A stretch of 64,000 bases of DNA. Origin: Komagataeibacter xylinus. GTDB lineage: Bacteria; Pseudomonadota; Alphaproteobacteria; Acetobacterales; Acetobacteraceae. The notes under the pieces were generated by a model. It was not told where the DNA came from. It did not search any database and saw only the letters and a program-made list of their open reading frames with translations. Where the stretch lies: contig NZ_QQBI01000004.1 in NCBI RefSeq assembly GCF_004302915.1, forward strand, positions 62,001 to 126,000, written 5' to 3'. A program made the position numbers and the translations under genes. Below are positions 54,661 to 64,000 of the stretch, piece after piece (position 1 is the stretch's first letter; each line of letters begins with the position of its first letter).

Positions 54661-55347
54661 ATGCCGCACATAAGGACAGCCCGCGTCCCCTCGCCCCCGG
54701 CGCAGGGAGGCGGGCTGCCCATACGGCGGGGCATCTGGCTGCTGGCCATGACCGGACTCTGCCTTGCCCTGGGCGCACACCCGGCCCGGGCGGGCGGGCA
54801 GATCGAACTTTGCCTGGCCCGGCACCCTGTTGAAAACAGCTTTGTGCAGAATGCCGCGGCCCGTGGCCCGGTTCATGTGCCCGCAGGCACCGCGCTCAAT
54901 TACGCGGGCCATGCCTTCGGCCCCGCATCGGACCCGCTCGACCGCGCCCACGCGGCCCCCGATGGCGATGGCTGGCGCAACATCCCGCCTGCGGAGGAAT
55001 CGCGCCGCCGCGACCTGCAGATGGAAGATATTGGCGGGGACAGCCGCTACCACCGCCCGCAGGCGGCCCTCATGACGACAGCAGCCGTAACCCTGTCACC
55101 CACGCACCCCTGCGCGCAGGTGGGGGCGACGGCACTCCTGTCCGATGACTGGACATGGACAATGGATACCATACCCGCCCGCCCCGACATGTATTTTCAG
55201 GCCTATGGCACGGTACGGGGCGACCAGCTTGACCCGACCTTCAATAACGATGCCGATCCCTTTCAATGGACAGCGGCACATGGCGCGCTGAATGCAATTG
55301 TTACACAAACAGTTGACCAGTCGCTGACCCTCCGCTCCCCAGACTAA
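54661..55347 (+). CDS. Exported hypothetical protein
   Basis: A 228-residue protein with a hydrophobic export segment (GIWLLAMTGLCLALGAHPARA) after a basic N-terminus. The mature part has few recognisable features: ELCLARHPVENSF, a Pro/Asp-rich middle and an aromatic stretch LLSDDWTWTMDTIPARPDMYF. Two cysteines may form a disulfide. It follows YfdX by 25 bases. I do not recognise the family. Confidence 0.6.
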   Translation: MPHIRTARVPSPPAQGGGLPIRRGIWLLAMTGLCLALGAHPARAGGQIELCLARHPVENSFVQNAAARGPVHVPAGTALNYAGHAFGPASDPLDRAHAAPDGDGWRNIPPAEESRRRDLQMEDIGGDSRYHRPQAALMTTAAVTLSPTHPCAQVGATALLSDDWTWTMDTIPARPDMYFQAYGTVRGDQLDPTFNNDADPFQWTAAHGALNAIVTQTVDQSLTLRSPD

Positions 55348-55807
55348 AAGATGTTATTTCCGGTTATATACTGCACCCATCATGATCATGGGCATGATAA
55401 AGGCAGGTTTCATGGGCAGTCCGTTCCGTAAAGCACCCAGACTGACAAGAAATTTTTATTAATGTTATAATAAATAATTTCAAGCCAAATGGAATGCATT
55501 ATCAAACTTATATATTTGTATTTATTATGTGCCCGATTATTTCAATGCTGATGAAACAGGGCCATAAATTACATTTTACATTGCAGGGTATAAAAAATTA
55601 AATTCTTTACTGAAAAACATATTGGCTTGGAACAGATGCCCTCATAAATAGTCTGTCTGCCGCCGCATCGGGTCAATACCCACCGGCCAGAGCATAGCAC
55701 GGGAATATGGAAAGCGGCATGTGGGGATGGATGTGCCACCGTGTAAGATGCATGCTAGAGGTTATTTTAACAGCTCAGCCAGCCGATGAAAAACAATGGA
55801 GAACGGG
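55348..55807. other. 460-bp AT-rich stretch without a clear gene
   Basis: No convincing reading frame. The interval is markedly AT-rich; near 55430-55465 it has AGCACCC and AATTTTTATTAATG, possibly the decayed tail of the two-hairpin repeat. The last 60 bases should hold the promoter and ribosome binding site of the next gene. Confidence 0.45.
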
Positions 55808-56050
55808 ATGGCCCTCTACCAGTCCGCACAGTTTATAGATACGTGGACCGATCCTGAATTCGACAAGCTTCATCCGCCCCGCACCGTCGCCCCCCATTCC
55901 GGTATTTACCGTTGTGCCGGCTGCGGCGTGGAAATAGCCGCAAGCGAGGGGCAGCTCCTGCCTGCCATCCATGCCCACCCCCACCGGCTCGGCACGCGCG
56001 AAGCCTGGCAGATGGTGGTCTATGCGGACCATCGCCCTAAATTTACCTGA
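55808..56050 (+). CDS. Small protein with a single CxxC knuckle
   Basis: An 80-residue protein. The central motif SGIYRCAGCGVEIAASEGQLLP resembles one half of a zinc ribbon, with the following HAHPHR histidines as possible further ligands. Similar short proteins occur in other acetic acid bacteria as far as I recall, with no known function. ATG 55808 is preferred to ATG 55796 because GGAG at 55798-55801 lies six bases before it. It is convergent with the Trp/Gly-tailed lipoprotein and separated from it by repeat copy F. Confidence 0.62.
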   Translation: MALYQSAQFIDTWTDPEFDKLHPPRTVAPHSGIYRCAGCGVEIAASEGQLLPAIHAHPHRLGTREAWQMVVYADHRPKFT

Positions 56051-56107
56051 AACGCCGCCTTTTTGAAAAAAGGCGGCGCCCGCAAACTTCTATTATTTTA
56101 TCAATAC
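56051..56107 (-). repeat. Two-hairpin intergenic repeat, one-hairpin copy (F)
   Basis: Hairpin 1 is perfect (GCCGCC...GGCGGC, 56054-56077) with the tail GCCCGCAAACTTCTATTATT. It fills the gap between the convergent stops at 56050 and 56127 and is in the sense orientation for the minus-strand gene. Confidence 0.85.
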
Positions 56108-56126
56108 GGTGCCTGCAGACAGCGCC

Positions 56127-56570
56127 TTACCACCATCCGCCGCCCCACGGGCCGCCCCAGCCGCCGCCACCCCAGCCCCACATGCCCCAGTTCCAGGAGG
56201 CATCTTCGTACATATCCGCCGTCATCTGCTGCTGGTCAGCCAGATTCTGGGCCTGCACATAGGACATGTAGCGCCCATAGGCAGCCTGGTTGCCCACATA
56301 CAGGCAGCTGCACACCTTGGGGTCGGAATAGATGTAGAGCATGTGGTCTCCAAACGATTTCTGGAGGAACCGGTTGGGGGGAAGTTTCTGCAGCATCAGC
56401 TGCCGTTCCGGGTTATTGGCAGGGCGCGCCACGAAACCGGCTGCGGCAAGGCTGTTTTCCTTATCCACGATCTGGTCATGCACGCTTTCACACGCGGTCA
56501 GCCCGGTGGATATGGCAAGCAGCAACGCGCCACCTGCGTAAAGATGCCTCAGCGCTTTCTTGTTTCCCAT
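56127..56570 (-). CDS. Lipoprotein with a Gly/Trp-rich tail
   Basis: A 147-residue protein with a lipoprotein signal (LLLAISTGLTACES, lipid on Cys26). The middle (GDHMLYIYSDPKVCSCLYVG) has a C-x-C pair; the tail is an unusual run of Gly and Trp (WNWGMWGWGGGGW then GGPWGGGWW) likely to be surface-exposed and aggregation- or polysaccharide-prone. ATG 56570 gives a compact basic n-region (MGNKKALRH); ATG 56591 is an alternative. Function unknown. Confidence 0.68.
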   Translation of the reverse strand: MGNKKALRHLYAGGALLLAISTGLTACESVHDQIVDKENSLAAAGFVARPANNPERQLMLQKLPPNRFLQKSFGDHMLYIYSDPKVCSCLYVGNQAAYGRYMSYVQAQNLADQQQMTADMYEDASWNWGMWGWGGGGWGGPWGGGWW

Positions 56571-56764
56571 CGACGTGCCGCCTGTTTCCATCCTGTTAAT
56601 CAGCGCATCCTGTCCCATCAACGAGCCGGAATAAAGATGCGCGGAAAAAAACATATGAATTATTTCAGCCGAGTTTGATTTATCTCATGTTCGGGATCGG
56701 CACGACAATGCGATAACCATCAGGCGATGGGGGCATCGCATATCGAATCATCACTTTAAAACTT

Positions 56765-56806
56765 TGGCAGGCTCACCTTGCGGGGTGAGCCTGCCATTTT
56801 TCTTTG
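56765..56806 (+). terminator. Strong terminator with T run on + strand
   Basis: TGGCAGGCTCACC and GGTGAGCCTGCCA form a perfect 13-pair stem with a six-base loop, followed by TTTTTCTTTG on the + strand. It lies beyond the CtrA-like gene's end on the minus strand and could serve that gene too, but the U tract is on the + side, where no gene is annotated upstream. Confidence 0.8.
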
Positions 56807-56866
56807 CACGGTCATTTCAACGACAGCGGGCTGGTTCCGGTTGCACGCCCCCAAGCCCCATAGGAA

Positions 56867-57596
56867 TCACGCCACTGTTACCTGAGGCATCGGATGACCA
56901 AAAGGTGCCGGGGCCAGGGTCGGTGTCTCGTCGCGCAGCACATAGCCCTGCCCCCACACGGTGGCGATGAGCTGCCCCGCGCCCGCAACCTGCAATTTTT
57001 TTGCGCAGCTTGCAGATGAACACATCAATGATCTTCATTTCCGGCTCATCCATCCCGCCATACAGATGGTTGAGGAAGGCATCCTTGGTCAGGACCATGC
57101 CCTTGCGCAGCAGGAGCAGTTCCAGGATCATGTATTCCTTGCCGGTCAGATGCACGCAGTGGCCCTGCACGCTCACCGTACGGCTATCGAGACACAGCTC
57201 AAGCGGCCCCGCGCGCAGGGTCGGCTCGCTATACCCCTTGGAACGGCGGATTACCGCCTGCATCCGCGCTGTCAGTTCCATCGATTCGTAGGGGCGGGTC
57301 ACGTAATCATCCGCCCCGGTGGAGAAGGCCCTCACCTTGGTGGCCGCCTCGCGCTCCTCTGACAGGACCAGCACGGGCGTGGGCACCCTTGCTGCCCGGC
57401 TGACCCGAATGACCTCGAACCCATCGAGATCTTTCAGCCGGATCTCCATGACTGCAAGGTCATAATTATAGGATTTTAACATTCCCAGTCCATCATGCCC
57501 TGTATCAACATGATCTACTGTAAATCCGGCTTTTTCCATATGCCGGGTGGTCTCTTCGGCTTTCCGGGCATTGGGTTCTATAAGCAAAATCCGCAT
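56867..57596 (-). CDS. CtrA-like response regulator, atypical receiver, frameshifted
   Basis: An OmpR-type regulator aligned without gaps to Caulobacter CtrA. The receiver (1-120) has Glu51 in place of phosphoacceptor Asp51, Pro8-Asn9 instead of the acidic pair and Arg101 instead of Lys. The DNA-binding part is very CtrA-like: VHLTGKEYMILELLLLRKG and NHLYGGMDEPEMKIIDVF then CKLRKK. After KLRKK the frame is wrong: removing one A from a run of seven (56996-57002) restores GQLIATVWGQGYVLRDE, the CtrA wing, and a 242-residue protein ending at 56867. As written, the frame runs to 56817 with an unrelated tail. The start MRILLIEPNA at 57596 matches CtrA; ATG 57605 is alternative. It may be a sequencing slip, a pseudogene or a switchable gene. 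Confidence 0.85.
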
Positions 57597-57723
57597 ATCG
57601 ACCATCCAGTAGATATTTTGACTACGTCTACCTATAAGTGCGCCTCATGCATTAAACAACCTAAAGTTGTCTATATATTACCATTCTTCCATAGAAATAA
57701 TAAATATAATGACATTTATTTTA

Positions 57724-57738
57724 TTAATGAATTATTAA
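57724..57738. promoter_or_regulatory. Perfect CtrA-type box TTAA-N7-TTAA
   Basis: TTAATGAATTATTAA matches the consensus full CtrA site. It lies about 128 bases upstream of the CtrA-like start, just past the end of thiD. The region is AT-rich, so chance is possible. Confidence 0.55.
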
Positions 57739-57742
57739 TGCG

Positions 57743-58537
57743 CTATCCTATACCGCCCGCACCATGGTTCAGCGGGCCGGCCCCCGCGCCATAGCCGGGC
57801 GCGGCCGCAATAGCGCGCAGCACGTAGGCCCGTGCCCGGGTCACGGCGTCCGGCAGGTTCATGCCCTGCCCCAGCCCGGTGGCAATGGCGCTGGCCAGGG
57901 TGCAGCCGGTACCATGCGTATGCCGGGTGTGAATGCGCCGGCTTACGAATTCCTGTACCGTGCCATCGGCCTGCACCAGCACGTCGAGCAGTTCATCACC
58001 TTCCATGTGCCCACCCTTGAGCAGCACGGCGCCCGGCCCGAGTGCCAGCAGGGCACGGGCCGCGGGCACCATGTCCGCGCGCCCCGCAATGCCGTGGCCG
58101 AGCAGGGCCTCGGCTTCAGGAATGTTGGGGGTCAGCACGGTGGCCAGCGGCAGCAGCCGCGCCTTCAGCGTGGCCAGCGCACGCTCCTGCAACAGCGCAG
58201 CTCCCCCCTTCGCCACCATGACCGGGTCGAGCACGTAGGGAATATCGGTCGTGGTGAGCAGCACATCGGCAATCGCCTCAATCACCTCCGGCCGGTCCAG
58301 CATGCCACTCTTGAAGGCATCAACCCCCAGATCATCCATCACGCAGCGCATCTGGGCCACGATAAAGGCCGGGGAAACCGGCATGACCGCCTGCACGCCA
58401 AGCGTATTCTGCGCGGTCAGGGCTGTAATCGCGGTCATGGCAAAGCCGCCCAGCACGGTCACGGTCTTGATATCGGCCTGGATACCGGCCCCGCCCCCGC
58501 TATCGCTGCCCGCCATGATGAGGATGCGCCCGTGCAT
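57743..58537 (-). CDS. thiD: Hydroxymethylpyrimidine (phosphomethylpyrimidine) kinase
   Basis: A 264-residue ribokinase-family enzyme that phosphorylates HMP and HMP-P for thiamine synthesis. Seen are ILIMAGSDSGGGAGIQADIK, the VVMAKGG-like DPVMVAKGGAALL and the anion-hole/base motif HGTGCTLASAIATGL. A short Gly-rich tail follows. Its start is three bases after the glmM stop, so it is the last gene of the folP-glmM-thiD set. No TPP riboswitch is seen. Confidence 0.95.
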   Translation of the reverse strand: MHGRILIMAGSDSGGGAGIQADIKTVTVLGGFAMTAITALTAQNTLGVQAVMPVSPAFIVAQMRCVMDDLGVDAFKSGMLDRPEVIEAIADVLLTTTDIPYVLDPVMVAKGGAALLQERALATLKARLLPLATVLTPNIPEAEALLGHGIAGRADMVPAARALLALGPGAVLLKGGHMEGDELLDVLVQADGTVQEFVSRRIHTRHTHGTGCTLASAIATGLGQGMNLPDAVTRARAYVLRAIAAAPGYGAGAGPLNHGAGGIG

Positions 58538-58540
58538 GGC

Positions 58541-59899
58541 TCAGCCCGCCATCTGGATGGCGGTGATCGCCTCGCACATGTCATCTACGACGGCATTGAC
58601 CAGCGCCTCGTCCTCCGCTTCCGCCATGACGCGCACCAGCGGTTCGGTGCCACTTTCACGCAGCACGAGTCGCCCGCGCGTGCCCAGCCGTTTTTCCGCC
58701 GCCTTGCGCGCATCCTGCACCTGCGGGTCATGCAGCGGGCTGCGACCGGCAAAGCGCACGTTGCGCAACAGTTGCGGATAGGGCTTGAACATGCGGCATA
58801 CCTCGCTTGCGGGGCGACCGGACTCCACCACTTCGGCCAGCACCTGCAGGGCGGCCACCAGCCCGTCGCCCGTGGTGGCGAAATCGGACAGGACCATGTG
58901 CCCCGACTGCTCGCCACCGATATTGGCGCCAAGCTCGCGCATCTTCTCCACCACGTAGCGGTCGCCCACCGCCGTGCGCATCAGTTCCAGCCCCTGTGTC
59001 TCGAGATAGCGCTCAAGCCCCATGTTGGACATGACGGTGGCCACGATATGCCGCCCCGACAGCCGCCCCTGCCGCGCCCATGAGTGCGAGATCAACGCAA
59101 GGATCTGGTCGCCATCGATCAGCCGGCCCTTCTCGTCGGAGATCAGCACGCGGTCGGCATCCCCATCAAGGGCTATGCCGATATCGGCCCGGTGGCGCTG
59201 CACCGCGGCGCACAGGGCTTCGGGCCGGGTGGAGCCGCAGCCTTCATTGATGTTGATGCCATCGGGGTCGCAGCCAATGCGCACCACTTCGGCGCCCAGC
59301 TCCCACAACGCCGTGGGCGCCACGCGATAGGCCGCGCCATTGGCGCAGTCGATCACGATACGCAGCCCGTCAAGCCGCAGGCGGCGGGGGAAGGAGGACT
59401 TGGCACTTTCAACGTACCGGCCCGCCGCATCATTGAGGCGCGAGGCCCGGCCGATCTGGTCGGGGGCGGCGAGCATGTGGGTCAGGTCCTCGCCCATGGC
59501 CGCCTCGATGCCCGCTTCCGTCTCATCGGAGAGCTTGAACCCGTCAGGGCCGAACAGCTTGATGCCGTTATCGCCATACGGATTGTGCGAGGCCGAGATC
59601 ATGACACCCAGATCGGCGCGCAGGGAGCGGGTAAGCATGGCAATGGCCGGGGTGGGCATCGGCCCCACCAGCGTCACGTCCATCCCGGCTGAAAGAAAGC
59701 CCGACACCAGCGCGCATTCGATCATGTAGCCCGACAGGCGCGTATCCTTGCCCAGCAGCACGCTGTGGCGGTGCGTGCCCTGTATGAAGCGCAGGCCCGC
59801 GGCCTGGCCCAGCTTCTGCGCCACTTCCACCGTCATGGGAAAGCGGTTGGCCATGCCCCGAATTCCATCAGTGCCGAACAGCTTTCTTGTTTTTACCAT
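58541..59899 (-). CDS. glmM: Phosphoglucosamine mutase
   Basis: A 452-residue alpha-D-phosphohexomutase converting glucosamine-6-P to glucosamine-1-P for UDP-GlcNAc synthesis. The start [13 protein letters not shown], phosphoserine loop [18 protein letters not shown], metal loop [10 protein letters not shown] and sugar loop GGEQSGHMV are canonical. With murA elsewhere in the window it serves peptidoglycan supply. It lies between folP and thiD on the same strand. Confidence 0.97.
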   Translation of the reverse strand: MVKTRKLFGTDGIRGMANRFPMTVEVAQKLGQAAGLRFIQGTHRHSVLLGKDTRLSGYMIECALVSGFLSAGMDVTLVGPMPTPAIAMLTRSLRADLGVMISASHNPYGDNGIKLFGPDGFKLSDETEAGIEAAMGEDLTHMLAAPDQIGRASRLNDAAGRYVESAKSSFPRRLRLDGLRIVIDCANGAAYRVAPTALWELGAEVVRIGCDPDGININEGCGSTRPEALCAAVQRHRADIGIALDGDADRVLISDEKGRLIDGDQILALISHSWARQGRLSGRHIVATVMSNMGLERYLETQGLELMRTAVGDRYVVEKMRELGANIGGEQSGHMVLSDFATTGDGLVAALQVLAEVVESGRPASEVCRMFKPYPQLLRNVRFAGRSPLHDPQVQDARKAAEKRLGTRGRLVLRESGTEPLVRVMAEAEDEALVNAVVDDMCEAITAIQMAG

Positions 59900-59950
59900 G
59901 ACTGGATATCTCCGGATACGTTCTGGTCGGACACCGACCTACCTTACCTG

Positions 59951-61000
59951 TTACTGCCGATCCAGCCCCTGCTGCACCCGCATGGCCTGGATCATGGCTG
60001 ATGCATTGTGAACCCGCAGCACCACGCCGGGAAAGACCATTCCGGGCAGGCTGGCCGCAATCGTGCCCGGGTCACGCGCTGCCGCGTCGGGTTCGTGGGC
60101 CAGTTCGCCAATCATGCGCTTGCGCGACGTGCCCAGCACCACCCTGCACCCCAGATTGGCCAGCAGCGGCAGGCGGGCCAGCAGGGTCAGGTTGCCATCC
60201 AGCGTCTTGGCAAAGCCGATGCCGGGGTCAACCAGTATGCGCGTGCGGTCAATGCCCGCCGCCACAGCCTCCTCCACCCGCTGGCCGAGTTCACGCACCA
60301 CATCCACCGCCACGTCGCTGTAAGTCGTGTGCGCGCGCATCGTTTCAGGCGTGCCACGCATGTGCATGAGCATGACGGGGCAGCCATGCCGCGCCACGAC
60401 CGCACGCGCAGCGGGGTCATGCGTCAGCGCCGAGACATCGTTGATGAGCGTGGCCCCGGCTGCCAGCGCCTGATCCATGACCGCTGCGTGCCGCGTATCA
60501 ATCGAGAGATGCAGCCCATCAAGCGCGGAACAGGCCCGCACCGCGCGGATGACCGGGCCGACCCGCCCCCATTCGGCCTCGGCAGACATGGCGGGCGCGC
60601 CGGGGCGGGTGCTCTCGCCACCAATATCCACTACCCGGCACCCGGCGGCATGCAGCGCCTTTATGCGCGCGAGCGCCGTCTCCACGCGGTCATGCTGGCC
60701 GCCATCACTGAAACTGTCCGGGGTCACGTTGATGATGCCCATGACCTGCGGGCCCGGCGGCAGCCCCGCATCGGGCGCAGGCGCACTGACGCGCCGGGCC
60801 GCTTCCTCCCACGCGGGCGGCAGGGCGGTAACCGGCAGGATCGTCTCCTTGTGCCCCTGCCCGACCAGGCGGGCGAGCGCATAGGCCTGGGGGCCACCCG
60901 CAAACCAGTGCGCAACACCCAGCGCCACCGCCTGCCGGGCCGCCTTGCCATGCAGCAGGGCCAGTGGCTCAATCAGCGGCTGGCTGGAAAAATCACCCAT
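59951..61000 (-). CDS. folP: Dihydropteroate synthase
   Basis: A 349-residue enzyme joining dihydropterin pyrophosphate to p-aminobenzoate in folate synthesis, the sulfonamide target. Motifs: MGIINVTPDSFSDGG, VDIGGESTRPGA, LINDVSAL and VLGTSRKRMIGEL. It has an N-terminal extension of about 80 residues before the barrel, which is longer than in E. coli and seen in alphaproteobacteria. glmM follows after 51 bases. Between it and ftsH lie a hairpin and a repeat copy, so it probably starts its own transcript. Confidence 0.95.
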   Translation of the reverse strand: MGDFSSQPLIEPLALLHGKAARQAVALGVAHWFAGGPQAYALARLVGQGHKETILPVTALPPAWEEAARRVSAPAPDAGLPPGPQVMGIINVTPDSFSDGGQHDRVETALARIKALHAAGCRVVDIGGESTRPGAPAMSAEAEWGRVGPVIRAVRACSALDGLHLSIDTRHAAVMDQALAAGATLINDVSALTHDPAARAVVARHGCPVMLMHMRGTPETMRAHTTYSDVAVDVVRELGQRVEEAVAAGIDRTRILVDPGIGFAKTLDGNLTLLARLPLLANLGCRVVLGTSRKRMIGELAHEPDAAARDPGTIAASLPGMVFPGVVLRVHNASAMIQAMRVQQGLDRQ

Positions 61001-61030
61001 GAAATACCGACCCGATCATGAAAATATTAT

Positions 61031-61141
61031 AGCACCCGGAAATTTTTATTATCTGTTTTTATGCGTCCATCATGCCCTGTCCGCTGGCGCAGGGCTGGAT
61101 ACAAACATGGCGGAACAGCCTGAAGCTGCCCCGCCATGTTT
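61031..61141. terminator. Hairpin and repeat fragment between folP and ftsH
   Basis: 61031-61052 (AGCACCCGGAAATTTTTATT) is a fragment of the two-hairpin repeat tail. At 61103-61141, AAACATGGCGG and CCGCCATGTTT form an 11-pair stem with a larger loop. The latter may back up termination after ftsH. Confidence 0.5.
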
Positions 61142-61154
61142 ATATTGGGAAACT

Positions 61155-61228
61155 GTTTGAAAAACCCGCCAGCTTAAAAAGAATGCCGCCTTTTTGTAAA
61201 AAAAGGCGGCACCCGGGAACTTTTACCG
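61155..61228 (-). repeat. Two-hairpin intergenic repeat, full copy (G)
   Basis: Hairpin 1 is GCCGCCTTTTTG...AAAAGGCGGC (61185-61210), preceded by a degraded hairpin 2 (AAAACCCGCCAGCTTAAAAA). It lies 19 bases beyond the ftsH stop in the sense orientation for ftsH. Confidence 0.85.
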
Positions 61229-61246
61229 TTTTCTCTCAAGGTATCC

Positions 61247-63187
<1,941 letters not shown>

Positions 63188-63319
63188 CTTGTCCACTGTT
63201 CCATCCGCTGGCCCCCTCGCCCCTGCCCCACAGCGGGCAGGCGAACGGATGCCACGTTCACTACGTCCTAACATACATAGGACGATCAGGGGATATTCAC
63301 ACCCCCACCCGCCAACCTT

Positions 63320-64000
63320 TTATGCCTGCCCGCCCGGGTGGTAGTGCCCGGAGCCGCCAAATACGGCGCAGTCGAGCACGGGATGGGGGGGCTGGTTCAT
63401 GAAAACCGCATGGGCTGCAAAAGGTTCCCGCGCGCGCAGGCCCATATGGGGCACGGCCTTGACCTGCCCATCATGCCATAGCGCGGGCAGCGTGCGCAAC
63501 AATCGCGCAGGCCAGCAGGAGCGCCGCCCACCATGCGGCCACCACGCCGCCACCGGCCCCGCGCCCCCCACGCGCCAGCCCGGCGGCAGGGCGGGCGTGC
63601 GCAGGATGAAACGCCGGTCCCATATGGCCCCGGGTGCTGCTTCCATGGAGGGCGCAAGGCCTGCTTCCTCACGGGCCACGAGCCATTGCCCATCACGCCA
63701 CGGCATGAGGGCCACCCCGGCCAGGGTTGCCGCCCGGGGCCGGGCCACAAGCGCTGCCACCGCCTCGCGCGCCGGGGCATAATCCCGCCCCCCCACCACG
63801 CGCATCAGGGCCGACAGCAGCCGCGGCGGCGCAAGGTCAGGGGGCAGCACCACCCAGCCACCGGGGTGAAAGCGGGCATGGGCGGCCAGCCAGCGTGCAT
63901 CCTGCATATCGCGCGCCTGGCGGGCCTGCCCGGCCTGCCCGGCATCGGCCAGAAGCGTGCCTGCCAGGGCGGAATCCGCTGCCAGCGCATGACGCGCCCG
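63320..64000 (-). CDS. tilS: tRNA(Ile)-lysidine synthase TilS, C-terminal part (cut by window edge)
   Basis: The minus-strand frame is open from the right edge to 63320. The visible 226 residues match the linker and C-terminal domains of TilS (GWVVLPPDLAPPRLLSALMR, then RLLRTLPALWHDGQVKAVPH near the end). TilS puts lysidine on C34 of tRNA-Ile to read AUA. The ATP-binding N-terminus is outside the window. Identification rests on the C-terminal pattern and on the standard tilS-ftsH order. Confidence 0.8.
   Translation of the reverse strand, partial: RARHALAADSALAGTLLADAGQAGQARQARDMQDARWLAAHARFHPGGWVVLPPDLAPPRLLSALMRVVGGRDYAPAREAVAALVARPRAATLAGVALMPWRDGQWLVAREEAGLAPSMEAAPGAIWDRRFILRTPALPPGWRVGGAGPVAAWWPHGGRRSCWPARLLRTLPALWHDGQVKAVPHMGLRAREPFAAHAVFMNQPPHPVLDCAVFGGSGHYHPGGQA

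Noticed and set aside
56996-57002. Programmed ribosomal frameshift at A-AAA-AAA in the CtrA-like gene
   Set aside because: The heptamer fits -1 slippage, but the restored frame needs the equivalent of skipping one base (+1), and no stop or stem follows closely; an indel or sequencing slip is simpler.

Overview
The window is high-GC alphaproteobacterial chromosome and most resembles an acetic acid bacterium (Acetobacteraceae, Komagataeibacter/Gluconacetobacter-like). This rests on the gene orders dcd-murA-hisG-hisD-infA-maf-RNase E/G-yacG and tilS-ftsH-folP-glmM-thiD, a CtrA-type regulator, and tandem PAS-GGDEF-EAL proteins of the kind that control cellulose synthesis in Komagataeibacter xylinus. 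The species assignment is inference; no rRNA gene is present. There are two tRNA genes (Phe, Glu) and no insertion sequence, prophage or CRISPR array that I can see.

Layout. 1-2.1 kb: a TPR protein (cut by the left edge) divergent from a GT4 glycosyltransferase. 2.3-10.3 kb: a Rieske oxygenase and housekeeping genes (dcd, murA, hisG, hisD, infA, maf, an RNase E/G-like protein, yacG, tRNA-Phe). 10.3-12.6 kb: a uracil-DNA-glycosylase-like protein and a dihydroorotase. 12.7-19.8 kb: three consecutive c-di-GMP proteins (MHYT-GGDEF-EAL, heme-PAS-GGDEF-EAL, and a paralogue that has lost both the heme histidine and the GGDEF signature). 19.8-29.5 kb: cytochrome b561, a ferritin-like protein, a ClpP variant, an OmpA-like lipoprotein, an aminotransferase, hom, recJ and tRNA-Glu. 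29.5-31.5 kb: an accessory-looking pair of overlapping genes, HNH endonuclease and small SAM methyltransferase. 32-33.8 kb: a secreted amidohydrolase and a lipoprotein. 34-39.6 kb: an AT-rich glycan-decoration island (galE, a PIG-V-like membrane protein, a 58-residue protein, a GtrII-like protein, a GtrB-like transferase). 39.6-47.3 kb: a DEDDh exonuclease, a KirBac potassium channel, an aspartyl-protease-like protein, msrC, an ABC exporter, a DUF763 protein and mntR. 47.3-51.2 kb: purU, a 1-Cys peroxiredoxin and a divergent sulfide-detoxification pair (persulfide dioxygenase, sulfide:quinone reductase). 51.2-57.6 kb: a DUF1643 protein, dinB, YfdX, several small or secreted proteins and a divergent CtrA-like regulator. 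57.7-64 kb: thiD, glmM, folP, ftsH and the end of tilS.

Main points. (1) The CtrA-like regulator carries Glu where CtrA has its phosphoacceptor Asp51, lacks other receiver residues, has a perfect TTAA-N7-TTAA box upstream, and is out of frame at a run of seven A. (2) A family of two-hairpin intergenic repeats occurs at least seven times, always beside the 3' end of a gene and in one orientation relative to it, so it looks like a portable terminator. (3) The tandem c-di-GMP paralogues have split functions. (4) Several small genes are easily missed: a 39-residue cysteine-containing membrane protein at 53.6 kb and a 58-residue protein at 36.3 kb.
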